A DNA stretch of 64,000 bases from Pyxidicoccus sp. MSG2 (lineage in GTDB: Bacteria; Myxococcota; Myxococcia; Myxococcales; Myxococcaceae), in assembly GCF_026626705.1 (NCBI RefSeq), contig NZ_JAPNKC010000001.1, positions 5,394,001 to 5,458,000 of the forward strand, in the 5' to 3' direction. The notes beneath the pieces are model-generated. The model ran no database searches and was not told the DNA's origin. It saw nothing but the letters and a program-made list of their open reading frames with translations. Positions 35,543-43,823 of this stretch are shown piece by piece. Positions within the stretch are counted from its first letter, which is position 1; every line of letters begins with the position of its first letter. Made by a program: the position numbers and the translations under genes.

Positions 35543-36328
35543 GATGCCTGGGGCTGGAACGTAACAAACCCCACCCCCTCATGCGTAAGCACGCAGGTTT
35601 GAGGTGGAGGTTCCCTATGGAGCAGCCGGCTGGTCATCGGTGGTGCTTATGCATAAGTGCCCGATAGGACAGGCGGAACCCCCCGTCCTCCCCTGAAGTA
35701 CCGATGCAGTCGGTAGGCACGTGTAGGACTCTCCAGGTGGTCTTGCGTACAAACAAGCGTGCGCGGCGTGGACTACCTAGGGAGCCGGACGCAGAAGCCT
35801 GGAGCAGTCGCTGAGAGCTGGGCTGGCAGCCCGCGCCGGTGCCTCCGCCCGAACAGCCGAAAGGGCCCTGCAGGTCGCTCCAAAATTGGACCTGAAGCGT
35901 CAGCCACAGTTGGAGGGGAGCCGCGCGAGAAATGCCGGGCCTGGAAAGTGTAACCGACGCTTCTGACATGGCCGGTTGCGGTGCTGGAAAGCGTCCACCG
36001 ATACCCTGCCCGAATGCGTCATTTTCAGAGGGAAGGCCCCCTCTAACTTGCGGTGCTGAGGCGACGTGGTGGAGTGCGGGGTGCTGGACCTGACTCGTAG
36101 GACCAAGGTTCCCTACCCTGAACTAGCCCGAGACCGTACCGCTAGGGTCGTGACCAACCGCGTACATATGCCCTTAGGTTTCCGCCCTGGTGAGTCTAAT
36201 CCGAGTTGACTAGGGCTAGCCCGCAGGGGATGGTGCGGGGGAATAGAACGCTTGCTAGGTCGCCATGCTTGGCGCCAGCCACGTAGGCGTTCTGTTCGGG
36301 GATTTCTGGGCTACTTGTGCAGTAGGCC
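35543..36328. other. Long gap in the accessory island
   Basis: No convincing gene is seen in this 786-base stretch upstream of the DprA-like gene. A 12-bp palindrome CTTATGCATAAG at 35646-35657, about 105 bases upstream of the DprA-like start, could be an operator. Short frames on both strands lack ribosome sites and known domains. Together with the sRNA locus to its right the gene-free stretch reaches 36496. Confidence 0.4.
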
Positions 36329-36434
36329 CAAAAAGAAAAGGCCGGGCATTTGCCCGGCCTTCACCAGGTCCGGCGGCAACCGGACCTACAACCAGCACCT
36401 CACCGTGTGACCGGAAGGAGCCAGCTTGCTCACT
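36329..36434 (-). ncRNA. Candidate small RNA of about 105 nt
   Basis: A consensus-like promoter ends just before 36434 and an intrinsic terminator ends near 36329. The RNA would hold a small UCAC/GUGA hairpin, an unpaired CUCCUUCC stretch able to pair with ribosome sites, a hairpin with 8-bp arms (AGGTCCGG, 36366-36387), and the terminator stem. No open frame of note lies in it. It is transcribed away from the small basic gene at 36497. Confidence 0.55.
36330..36361 (-). terminator. Intrinsic terminator of the candidate small RNA
   Basis: An 11-bp perfect stem (AAGGCCGGGCA at 36338-36348, complement at 36351-36361) is followed on the minus strand by TTTTCTTTTT. The T-run fixes the direction: it works on the minus strand only. 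Confidence 0.8.
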
Positions 36435-36439
36435 GAATC

Positions 36440-36468
36440 ATCGTAAACGGCTAGTTCTACCTGGTCAA
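36440..36468 (-). promoter_or_regulatory. Sigma-70-type promoter of candidate small RNA
   Basis: On the minus strand TTGACC (36463-36468) and TACGAT (36440-36445) have a spacer of exactly 17 bp. The match to TTGACA/TATAAT is five and four of six. Transcription would begin near 36434 and run toward the terminator at 36338. Confidence 0.6.
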
Positions 36469-36496
36469 CGCGCGTGACGTGCGAAGGAGAGGCACG

Positions 36497-36757
36497 TTGA
36501 AAAAGCGCAGTGACCGTAGACGCAGAGACCCAAGACCCATCGTCGGCTGGGCGAAGTCGATTCGCCTCCGGAACGGGCGCGTACTGCATGCCGAGGACTA
36601 CGGCTTGTCGTACTTCCCCATCCGCGGCCGCCGCAGCTACTGGGACAAGAGACGCCGGCAGCGGAAGCCTGTCCAGCCGCAGCAGTTGAAGTTGAACCTG
36701 CAGCCCAAGCAGCGAAACCCCGAGCCGATGCGGGCCAGGCGTCGCGACAAGAAGTGA
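36497..36757 (+). CDS. Small highly basic protein
   Basis: 86 aa from the TTG at 36497, supported by GGAGAGG five bases upstream; an in-frame GTG at 36479 lacks such a site. About a third of residues are Arg or Lys, suggesting nucleic-acid binding. No known domain. A 16-bp hairpin follows its stop. Confidence 0.55.
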   Translation: MKKRSDRRRRDPRPIVGWAKSIRLRNGRVLHAEDYGLSYFPIRGRRSYWDKRRRQRKPVQPQQLKLNLQPKQRNPEPMRARRRDKK

Positions 36758-36763
36758 AGCAGT

Positions 36764-36799
36764 GCGCGGGCCGCCCTGGAGCCCCAGGGCGGCCCGCGC
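36764..36799. terminator. Strong bidirectional hairpin
   Basis: Sixteen-bp perfect arms (beginning GCGCGGGCCGCCCTGG) with a four-base loop lie between convergent small genes that end at 36757 and 36804. Confidence 0.65.
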
Positions 36800-36803
36800 C
36801 GTA

Positions 36804-37136
36804 TTACCCGTCCGTCAGCGCCATGTCCGCGTCGAGGTCACCCGTGCACGTGTACTCCCGGTGCACTGGCAGCCTGTAGCGGATGTACCGCCCCGTGATG
36901 GGGTTGAAGTGCCCATCACGGCGCTCCAGGACCATCCCCTCCGTCACGGGCGGCAAGACCTCACGTGGAGGCCCTGCGCGGTACATCTCCTCTGCGGACG
37001 GCAGCTGTACCCGCCGCGCCCTCATGGAACGCGGCGGGGAGCTTGGCTCCATCGCGAACGAAAACTGCTGCTGCGACGAACTACGGCGACGGTGATGCCG
37101 CGCCCGTTTGGGCGCAGGTGTAGCGGAGCAGGGCAT
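36804..37136 (-). CDS. Hypothetical small basic protein
   Basis: 110 aa; ATG at 37136 with GGGAGG about nine bases before. The N-terminus is basic (KRARHHRRRSSSQQQ), and the C-terminal part contains VLERRDGHFNPITGRYIRYRLPVHREYTC. No family is recognised. The good ribosome site and the terminator at its end make it a likely real gene. Confidence 0.55.
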   Translation of the reverse strand: MPCSATPAPKRARHHRRRSSSQQQFSFAMEPSSPPRSMRARRVQLPSAEEMYRAGPPREVLPPVTEGMVLERRDGHFNPITGRYIRYRLPVHREYTCTGDLDADMALTDG

Positions 37137-37598
37137 TTTAGGCCCTCCCTTGGTGACACTCTCCGCGCCGGGTCATTGACGGCACCCCAGGTGAGGCTTA
37201 ATCCTAGGGCCTGTTCAGTGCGTCTCTCGCAGCGCTGGAGAGTCGAGTGATGTAGTTCGCGATTGGTTCAGCCGACGCTTCGCGGGCGCCGGCTGGACCT
37301 TTCGCTTTTCTGGGGTGGTTGTGCCGTCTACATGGCCCACCTCCAGTTTCTCGAGCTGACAGGGGGGCCGCAGACGTCTGCGGCTACCTGGAGAGCGCGG
37401 CTTGGCGACGGGTTGTCGACGTTTGCAACGCGAGCAACAACGCGCATCCTGCATGCCCGCAGACGCTCGCAATGCGAGGGACAATGCCCAGAAATCATCC
37501 GTTGATTCGGACGCTTAGCTGACTCGGCTTGGGGCGTGAGCGGCGCCGCGATGCTGCGGTCGCACCAGGACATCCGCAGGCAGATGTCATCTGAATAG
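37137..37598. other. Gap in the accessory island
   Basis: No believable gene is seen before the promoter at 37599; short open frames lack ribosome sites and recognisable domains. It is lower in GC than the core genes around the window, as expected for acquired DNA. With the stretch up to 37881 the gene-free region is 745 bases. Confidence 0.35.
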
Positions 37599-37627
37599 TT
37601 GACGTTGGTCCGTGGTGAACGTACAAG
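37599..37627 (+). promoter_or_regulatory. Sigma-70-type promoter
   Basis: TTGACG (37599-37604) and TACAAG (37622-37627) are spaced by 17 bp. It would transcribe a structured leader or RNA from about 37634 and possibly the zinc-ribbon gene at 37882. Confidence 0.5.
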
Positions 37628-37633
37628 TGCGCC

Positions 37634-37752
37634 AGTCTGTTGCTGCATCCGGACCCTCCTTAACAGGGTTCGCCATGGGGCCCTCGTGACGTGACAGCGT
37701 CCGGGGGCTTCGCACTTTCCCTTCAGTGTTGGTCGACTACACTGAAAGTGCG
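37634..37752 (+). ncRNA. Possible structured RNA or leader
   Basis: Downstream of the promoter at 37599 the sequence holds a small hairpin (ACCCT/AGGGT) whose loop carries CCTCCTT, able to pair with ribosome sites. It ends in an interrupted hairpin: CGCACTTT (37711-37718) pairs with AAAGTGCG (37745-37752) and CAGTGT with ACACTG. No T-run follows, so it may be a leader of the gene at 37882 rather than a free RNA. Confidence 0.3.
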
Positions 37753-37881
37753 TGCATGTGTACTGCGAGCATCCAGGCAGGCACGCTCGCATGCGGGGAG
37801 TGACGGATCAACTTCCTTCCATGTCATTTCCGCAGATCTACGCTGATCTCCGTGCGCATGAAGCGCCGCAGGGAGGTCTCC

Positions 37882-38085
37882 ATGGCGATGACGTGTGGTC
37901 GGTGCGGTGGGTACGTGACGGTGGAGAGTCTGACGCGCGCTACCCGCCCGGTGTGCGACGCCTGTCGCGAGGCGCCCCCTCCCACGTTGCCCCCTCTCCC
38001 CAGGGAGGTACGCGAGTTCCGAACGACCTCCGAGTCTGGACGCGAGCGTGACCTGCGCCTCGGCTTCCGGCGCGGGGGACGGTAG
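37882..38085 (+). CDS. Small zinc-ribbon protein
   Basis: 67 aa from the ATG at 37882, with AGGGAGG five bases upstream. The motif CGRCGGYV ... CDAC makes a short treble-clef or ribbon zinc site; the rest is Arg/Pro-rich. It ends three bases before the stop of the converging transposase gene and may be a passenger of that element. Confidence 0.6.
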   Translation: MAMTCGRCGGYVTVESLTRATRPVCDACREAPPPTLPPLPREVREFRTTSESGRERDLRLGFRRGGR

Positions 38086-38088
38086 CCC

Positions 38089-39333
38089 TCAGGGGCCGCC
38101 GTCCATGGTGCGGCGGAGAAGTCGGCCGATGCCCTCGAGGAGCCGGTAGTAGAGGTACGTGGGCACCGGGCCGAATGCCTTGAAGGTGGCGGCGATGCGC
38201 TCCGTCTGCTCCCGCGGCCCGTGCACCAACTGCGCGAGGAAGCCGTAAGCTAGGTAGACGAGCTGCGCCATCCGCTTCACCCCCGTCCACGTCAGGGCCC
38301 GGAGGTTCTCTAAATCGAAGCCCTGCTTCGCGAAGCGGTTGGCTTCCTCGACGCCCCACCGCTCGAGGTAGATGTCGACGATGCGCCCCGCGTCCTCTGC
38401 GGTGCGCACGTCCTCGTTGGTGAGAATGGCCAGCGGCTCCTTGCCGAGCAGTCCGTGGCCGCTGGCGAACACCACCGAGTAGCGCGTCGTCTCCGACTTG
38501 TTGAGGACGGTGTTGCCGTCGGGCCGGTAGTACTGGGTGTAGACGTCCGACACCCAGCCAATTTTCAGCTCGGTCGAAGACGAGCGGCCTTGTTTCCGCG
38601 TGCGGTGTCGGTGCGTCGGAGGGCACTTCTCCACCAACGCGCTGGGCGTCATCGCGCCCACCGGCGTGAAGAGCTTCCGCTTGCCCTGAAGGGTGAGTCG
38701 AATCGCGTACCGCAGGCCCAACTCGTTGAAGCGCTCGAAGAAGGTCCGTCCGTCGAAGCCCGAGTCGAAGGCCCAGAAGGCGTCCTTGGGGACGTACGGA
38801 ATCGTGGCCCGTATCGCGGCCATGATGGAGGCGTTGTTGCTCGTGTACTCAGGGGACGTGCTCGAGAAGAGCCGGGTCATCAAGGGAAGGCGACGGCCTC
38901 GAGCTCCGACGGCCTCCAGGCAGATGAGGTTGTAGCCAAGCCCGAGCTGCCCGGTGCTGCCGTCGCGCACTCCGGCCAGGTAGGGCATCTTCCGCGCCTT
39001 CGGCTTGGTGATGTCCGTCACGTCCACGGCGATGGTGGGCCTCGGGAAGCGCTCGTCCCGGAGGGTCGGTGCCACCAGCTTCAGGTACTCGGCCTCCACT
39101 GCGTCGTCGTTGTAGCGCCGGGAGGCGAGGCCCCGAGAGAGGCGCTTCTCGGTGTGGATGAGGCGGCGCGGCTCATTCAGCGCGCGGCCGATTTCCGAGA
39201 GGAGCGTGCTCCTGTTTTCCAGGAGGCCGAAGAGGGCGTCCCGCAGAAAGCGGAGGTTGGGCTTGTGCAGCCGCGCACCCACCGCTTCCACGTACGCCTC
39301 GAAGCGCTCGGCAATGGACTTCTCCCGAGGCAC
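38089..39333 (-). mobile_element. IS4-like DDE transposase gene
   Basis: 414 aa, full length. The first catalytic Asp is in TIAVDVTDITKP, the second in FWAFDSGFDGRTF, and the late Y-x-x-x-E-like block IYLERWGVEEANRFAKQG supplies the Glu. It is intact, so the element may still be active. The ends of the insertion sequence could not be fixed; a 19-bp direct repeat upstream at 39630-39667 may be linked. Confidence 0.8.
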
Positions 39334-39890
39334 ACCCCTCCCGGCACTGGACGGGCCGGTCGGTGGTGCCTACCCTGCGCTCGTCCACCCAGGATGAGCG
39401 CGGCCCCACGGCCTCGTTCCAGTTGTCTCGGGGGTGCAGGCTGTTGGCGCAGCCGGCACCCCCATTCTCTTTTCCTGCCGGCCCTATTCGGACCGACTCC
39501 CCTCACCCTCGATTCGCTTCTCGTCGCCTCGCTGGTTGCCCCTCGTGCTTCCCACGCCAGGCGTGGATCTCCGGCGCACACGGTGCGCGGCCTAGCTGCC
39601 AAGCTGGGGACGAGGCTGGGAGGGTCAATGCCGGGTGGTCATCAGTCCGCCGGGTGGTCATCAGTCCGCCGGCTGGTGGACACCCCGCGCGGGGAAAAAG
39701 CGCCCAGTAAACAGACACTTGCAACGCAAGCGATTAAACGGACTGAACACTTCGTTGCTTTGGCGGCGCCCAACTCACGCGGAGGGGGCCGTTCAAGCCA
39801 GCAGGGCCACCAATGCCTTCATCCACCCACATCCCCCGAGCCTCCTGTCCGGCCGGAACGGATTCTGGGAAAGGTCGAGGTGATCCAACG
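39334..39890. other. Gap between transposase gene and rpmH promoter
   Basis: Holds the 19-bp direct repeats and no believable gene. The right edge of the accessory island probably lies here, between the repeats and the rpmH promoter. Confidence 0.4.
39630..39667. repeat. Two tandem 19-bp direct repeats
   Basis: GCCGGGTGGTCATCAGTCC occurs twice without a gap, followed by a partial third copy. It lies about 300 bases upstream of the transposase gene and may mark an element end or island edge. Confidence 0.6.
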
Positions 39891-39919
39891 TTGACTTACC
39901 CTGGAAAGAGGGTTACGGA
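39891..39919 (+). promoter_or_regulatory. Candidate rpmH operon promoter
   Basis: TTGACT (39891-39896) is followed after 17 bp by a weak TACGGA (39914-39919). It lies about 75 bases before rpmH; the -10 match is poor. Confidence 0.4.
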
Positions 39920-39990
39920 CCCGCCCCTTTCCCCAGTTCAGGTCGCGCCGGAGCGGTAGGAGGCGCCGCCGTCATCAAGGAGTTAGAGCC

Positions 39991-40143
39991 GTGTCCAAGC
40001 GCACGTACCAGCCGTCGAAGGTCCGCCGCAATCGCGCCCACGGGTTCCGCAAGCGGAACGCCACCAAGGGCGGCCGTGACGTCCTCAAGCGCCGCCGCGC
40101 CAAGGGCCGTAAGCGGCTCGTCGTTTCCGCCGCGAAGAAGTAA
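39991..40143 (+). CDS. rpmH: 50S ribosomal protein L34
   Basis: 50 aa starting with GTG and preceded by AAGGAG. The sequence SKRTYQPSKVRRNRAHGF and the basic tail RRRAKGRKRL are those of L34, a component of the large ribosomal subunit. It opens the classical rpmH-rnpA-yidD-yidC-jag-mnmE run. Confidence 0.97.
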   Translation: MSKRTYQPSKVRRNRAHGFRKRNATKGGRDVLKRRRAKGRKRLVVSAAKK

Positions 40144-40155
40144 GCGAGTCCGAGT

Positions 40156-40578
40156 GTGAGGGCCGAGGGTGCGACGCCGGGCCAGTCTGGCCCGGCAGAC
40201 CAGCGCTTCCCCAAGGCCCTGCGCCTGCTTCAGCGGCGCGAATTCCTGGAGGTTCAGGAAGGCGGGCAGAAGGTTCCTTCCGACTGCCTCCTGGCCCTCA
40301 TCAAGCGCAATGGCCGGACGTACTCCCGTGTTGGCCTCACCGTGTCGAGCAAGGTGGGCAACGCGGTGGTACGGGCGCGCTTGAGGCGCGTGCTGCGCGA
40401 GCTGTACCGCAAGCGCCGCACGCAATGGCCCTCGGGCCTGGACGTGGTGCTGGTGGTGCGCTCGTCCGGAAAGGACGCGTCCTTCCCGGAGCTGTCGCGT
40501 GCCTTCGACGGTGTCACCCGTAAGCTGCAGCGGCTCGCGCCGGCCGCAGAGACGAAGCCGAAGGAGCCTCCCAGATGA
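40156..40578 (+). CDS. rnpA: Ribonuclease P protein component
   Basis: 140 aa from GTG. The conserved centre RVGLTVSSKVGNAVVRARLRRVLRELYR is the RnpA signature that binds RNase P RNA and pre-tRNA 5' leaders. A slightly long C-terminus is Pro/Lys-rich. It lies 12 bases after rpmH and overlaps yidD. Confidence 0.95.
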   Translation: MRAEGATPGQSGPADQRFPKALRLLQRREFLEVQEGGQKVPSDCLLALIKRNGRTYSRVGLTVSSKVGNAVVRARLRRVLRELYRKRRTQWPSGLDVVLVVRSSGKDASFPELSRAFDGVTRKLQRLAPAAETKPKEPPR

Positions 40579-40793
40579 GCCCGCTCGCCTTCGTCATCTC
40601 CCTGCCCATCCGCTTCTACCGGAAGTTCCTCGGCCCCCTCCTGCCGAAGGTCTGCCGGTTCCACCCGTCATGCTCCACCTACGCCATGGAAGCGCTGGAG
40701 AAGCACGGCGGTTTCAAGGGCTCCTGGCTCACCGCGTGGCGGCTCATGCGCTGCCAGCCCTTCCACCCCGGCGGCATCGACCCGGTGCCGTGA
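40575..40793 (+). CDS. yidD: Membrane protein insertion efficiency factor YidD
   Basis: 72 aa. Contains the family pattern LPIRFYRKFLGPLLPKVCRFHPSCSTYAMEAL and RCQPFHPGGIDPVP. It helps insertion of membrane proteins together with YidC. The ATG overlaps the rnpA stop by four bases. Confidence 0.95.
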   Translation: MSPLAFVISLPIRFYRKFLGPLLPKVCRFHPSCSTYAMEALEKHGGFKGSWLTAWRLMRCQPFHPGGIDPVP

Positions 40794-40842
40794 CGGGGCC
40801 TTCCACCCCCTGCAGCCCTCTCCCTCTCGGAGGGGGGAGTCT

Positions 40843-42663
40843 ATGAACGATCCGCTCTCGCCCCAGTCGAACGATTCGCAGAAGCGACTGCTGGCCGCTT
40901 TGGCCCTCTCGTTCGTGGCCACCGCCTTCTACACCTTCTTCCTCGCCCCCAAGCCGGCTCCTGAAGCGGCCATGGGCGCGGACGCGGGTGTGGTGGTCGC
41001 CGCCCCCGCTGATGCCGGCACCGCCCCCGTCGCCGCGGTCCCCGCGCCCGGTGACGGCAGCGGCACCCCCGTCGCCGCCAGTGACGTCCCGGCGCTCCCC
41101 GAGCGCAAGGTGGACGTGGCCCGCCAGGAGGTCCACTACGGCTTCTCCTCGGAGGGCGGCGGCCTCACCGCGGCCGTGCTCCAGGGCTCGAAGATGCGTG
41201 AGCAGCAGTCGCTCACCATCGAGCAGGGCTTCCAGAAGCTCATCGGCAAGGAGATTCCCCCGCCGCCGCAGATGAACGTGGCGCAGCCGGTGCCGGGCCA
41301 GCCGCTGCCGCTGTCCGTGTCCATCGCGGGCAATAGCCCCCTGCCCGCGGGCCTGCGCTACGCGGTGACGGAGGGTGCCGGCGGCAACGCCAACGGCCTC
41401 ACCTTCACCGGCCGCCAGGGCCCGTGGGAGGTGGTGAAGACGCTCCAGTGGCCCACCCAGGGCTTCGAGCTGGTGTACGCCGTGCAGGTCCGCAACACCT
41501 CCGGCCAGGCGCAGAACGGCGAGCTGCAGCTGCACTACAGCCGCGCGGTGGACCCCAACTTCGAGCACGCGCCGTCCTTCTTCGGCGGCGTGGGCAACCT
41601 GAGCCGCGCGGCCTGCTTCGTGGACGAGAAGCTCCACAAGATGAGCCCGGGCGACGACAAGCCCAAGGAAGAGGACACCAAGGGCGAGCTGCACTTCTTC
41701 GGCATCGACCAGCAGTACTTCGTGTCCGCGCTCTACCCGCTGGACGGGCCGCGCGCCGGGCACTGCACGCTCAACGCGTCGCCCACCGCGCGCGAGGTGA
41801 CGGCGTCCTTCCCGCTCAGCGTGGCCGCGGGTGAGACGGTGACGCTGCGCTTCGGCGGCTACCTGGGCCCCAAGGACCCGGACCTGCTCGCCGTGGTGCC
41901 CGGCCCCGCGCTGCGCCAGGCCGCCTCGCTGGGTGACACCGCGTTCCATCCCAAGCTGGAGGACACGGTCGACTTCGGCATCTGGGCCGTCATCTGCAAG
42001 CTGCTGCTGGCCATCATGAAGTTCTTCCACGGCATCACCGGCAACTGGGGCGTGGCCATCATCCTGCTCACCGTGGTGGTGAAGCTGGTGCTGCTGCCGC
42101 TCACCTACCGCTCCATGGTCAGCATGGAAGAGGTGAAGAAGCTCCAGCCGCGCATGGAGGAGATTCGCAAGAAGCACGCGGACAACCGTGAGCAGCAGAA
42201 CCTGGAAATCATGAAGCTGTACCAGGAGGCGAAGGTGAACCCGCTGGGCGGGTGCCTGCCGCTGCTCATCCAGATGCCGGTGTGGATTGCGCTCTTCACG
42301 GCGCTGCGCAACAGCTTCGACATCTACGGCGAGCCCTTCATCGGGCCCATCTGGCGCGACCTGACGTACAAGGACCCCACGTACCTGCTGCCGCTGGCGC
42401 TGGGCGTGTCCATGGTCATCACCCAGAAGATGCAGCCGCAGATGATGGATGCGGCCCAGGCGAAGATGATGACCTGGTTCATGCCCATCATCTTCACGGC
42501 CACGCTGCTCCAGTATCCGGCCGGTCTGTCGCTCTACATCTTCACCAACAACCTGCTGTCGATTGCCCAGCAGTACGGCCTGCGCAAGTGGCTGGACCGG
42601 AACAAGTCGAACATGGGCGGCGGGACGCCGGCGGTGGTGACGGCGGGAGGCAGACGCAAGTGA
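40843..42663 (+). CDS. yidC: Membrane protein insertase YidC
   Basis: 606 aa of the Gram-negative type: an N-terminal membrane helix (residues about 15-30), an Ala/Pro-rich linker, a large periplasmic domain (about 80-350) and the conserved five-helix insertase core from about 370 (NWGVAIILLTVVVKLVLLPL, then NPLGGCLPLLIQMPVWIALF). It inserts proteins into the inner membrane alone or with Sec. It ends in a four-base overlap with jag. Confidence 0.95.
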   Translation: MNDPLSPQSNDSQKRLLAALALSFVATAFYTFFLAPKPAPEAAMGADAGVVVAAPADAGTAPVAAVPAPGDGSGTPVAASDVPALPERKVDVARQEVHYGFSSEGGGLTAAVLQGSKMREQQSLTIEQGFQKLIGKEIPPPPQMNVAQPVPGQPLPLSVSIAGNSPLPAGLRYAVTEGAGGNANGLTFTGRQGPWEVVKTLQWPTQGFELVYAVQVRNTSGQAQNGELQLHYSRAVDPNFEHAPSFFGGVGNLSRAACFVDEKLHKMSPGDDKPKEEDTKGELHFFGIDQQYFVSALYPLDGPRAGHCTLNASPTAREVTASFPLSVAAGETVTLRFGGYLGPKDPDLLAVVPGPALRQAASLGDTAFHPKLEDTVDFGIWAVICKLLLAIMKFFHGITGNWGVAIILLTVVVKLVLLPLTYRSMVSMEEVKKLQPRMEEIRKKHADNREQQNLEIMKLYQEAKVNPLGGCLPLLIQMPVWIALFTALRNSFDIYGEPFIGPIWRDLTYKDPTYLLPLALGVSMVITQKMQPQMMDAAQAKMMTWFMPIIFTATLLQYPAGLSLYIFTNNLLSIAQQYGLRKWLDRNKSNMGGGTPAVVTAGGRRK

Positions 42664-43460
42664 GTGAGCAGCAGGTTCCGCAGCAGGCACCGGGGGCTCC
42701 GGCCTCCGGCAGCGCTGCCTCTGGCGACTTCCGGGCGCGGGTGGAGAAGCTGCTCGGCGACATCCTCGGGCTGATGGGCTTCCCGGCGCGCCTGGACATG
42801 CAGGACGCCGCGGATGGCAGCCTCTCCGTGGCGCTCCACTTCGAGGCGGGCCCTCCTCCCGGCGTGGAGAACGGGCGGCGCAGCCAGGTGGTGGACTCGC
42901 TCCAGTTCCTGCTCAACAAGATGATGCACCGGCCCGGCGTGGAGCGGCGCTGGGTGGTGCTCGGCGCGGGTGCCCACCCGGAGCCTCGTCAGCGTCGTGA
43001 GCCGCAGGCGGCACAGGCGGCACAGGCCGTGGCGCCGGCTCCGGCGGCTCCGGCCCCCGCCGCGCCCAGGCCCCCGCCTCCGCAGGCGGCGGCTGTGGCG
43101 CAGGCTCCCGCGAAGGCTCCGCGGGGGGGCGCGCAGGCCCCCGCCGCTCGGGCTGCTCCGGCGGCTCGCTCCGACATGGATGAGCGCACGGTGACGGTGG
43201 AAGAGGATGCGGTGCTTCGGGAGGCCGCCCGTCAGCTCGCGGTGAAGTCAGGCAACCTGGGCCGCTTCTACGCGCTTGCCGCGATGAAGCTGGAAGACCG
43301 CGCGCGCGTCCTCAGGGCAGTAGAAGGAGTGGCAGGGACGAAGGTGACGGTGGAAGGCGAAGGCCGCAACCGCCGTGTGGTGTTCACTCCGGAGAAGCCG
43401 GCTCCGCTGCCCAAGAAGAGCCTGCTGCCGGACGACGACGAGGACGACTTCGACGAGTGA
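42660..43460 (+). CDS. jag: RNA-binding protein Jag/KhpB
   Basis: 266 aa from the GTG at 42660, which overlaps the yidC stop. Residues about 20-110 form a KH-like domain (LGDILGLMGFPARLDMQD ... RSQVVDSLQFLLNKMM). A long Ala/Pro linker (about 120-180) leads to an R3H-like part (AARQLAVKSGNLGRFYALAAMKLEDRARVLRAVE). The typical Jag_N domain is absent. It binds RNA and influences translation or cell-envelope control. Confidence 0.88.
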   Translation: MSEQQVPQQAPGAPASGSAASGDFRARVEKLLGDILGLMGFPARLDMQDAADGSLSVALHFEAGPPPGVENGRRSQVVDSLQFLLNKMMHRPGVERRWVVLGAGAHPEPRQRREPQAAQAAQAVAPAPAAPAPAAPRPPPPQAAAVAQAPAKAPRGGAQAPAARAAPAARSDMDERTVTVEEDAVLREAARQLAVKSGNLGRFYALAAMKLEDRARVLRAVEGVAGTKVTVEGEGRNRRVVFTPEKPAPLPKKSLLPDDDEDDFDE

Positions 43461-43508
43461 GGCGGTTCGCGCCGCACGCGTTGGAGCCTTCCGGAAGAGA
43501 GACGAGGG

Positions 43509-43736
43509 ATGGGCAAGGCGAAAGCTCTCAAGGACAAGCTGTACGGCGCGGCGGTGCTGAAGATGAGCTTCCGCCTGCGAGGGGACGAGGACTCCCCTGC
43601 CTTCCGGTTCGTCTATCCGGGCGTGCTGCGCGATTTGGAGCTCGAGGACGACGCGGTGGAGCGCTACATCGACGAGAATCGCGAGGCCGTGGAGAAGGCC
43701 GCCCGCGGTTCCACGCCACCGATGGGGCCTCGCTGA
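43509..43736 (+). CDS. Small conserved hypothetical protein
   Basis: 75 aa. It begins GKAKALKDKLYGAAVLKMSFRLRGDED and is mixed helix and strand, with no named domain. It stays within the yidC-mnmE cluster, so it may be a core gene of the group. GAGAGACGAGGG lies just before the ATG. Confidence 0.65.
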   Translation: MGKAKALKDKLYGAAVLKMSFRLRGDEDSPAFRFVYPGVLRDLELEDDAVERYIDENREAVEKAARGSTPPMGPR

Positions 43737-43823
43737 CGCGGGGTCGGTTTCCTGCTCGCGGGGCACTCCGCTCCGCATGACGTCCGGTGGACGCGGGCTG
43801 CCTGTTCCGCCACCGTGCCGACG

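Noticed and set aside
36366..36387. Second hairpin taken as an independent terminator
   Set aside because: No T-run on either side; it fits better as an internal stem of the candidate small RNA.
36386..36589. 67-residue minus-strand frame over the sRNA promoter
   Set aside because: No ribosome site; it overlaps the small basic gene and the promoter elements.
37328..37792. 154-residue minus-strand frame in the island gap
   Set aside because: Odd composition, no ribosome site or domain; it covers the plus-strand promoter at 37599.
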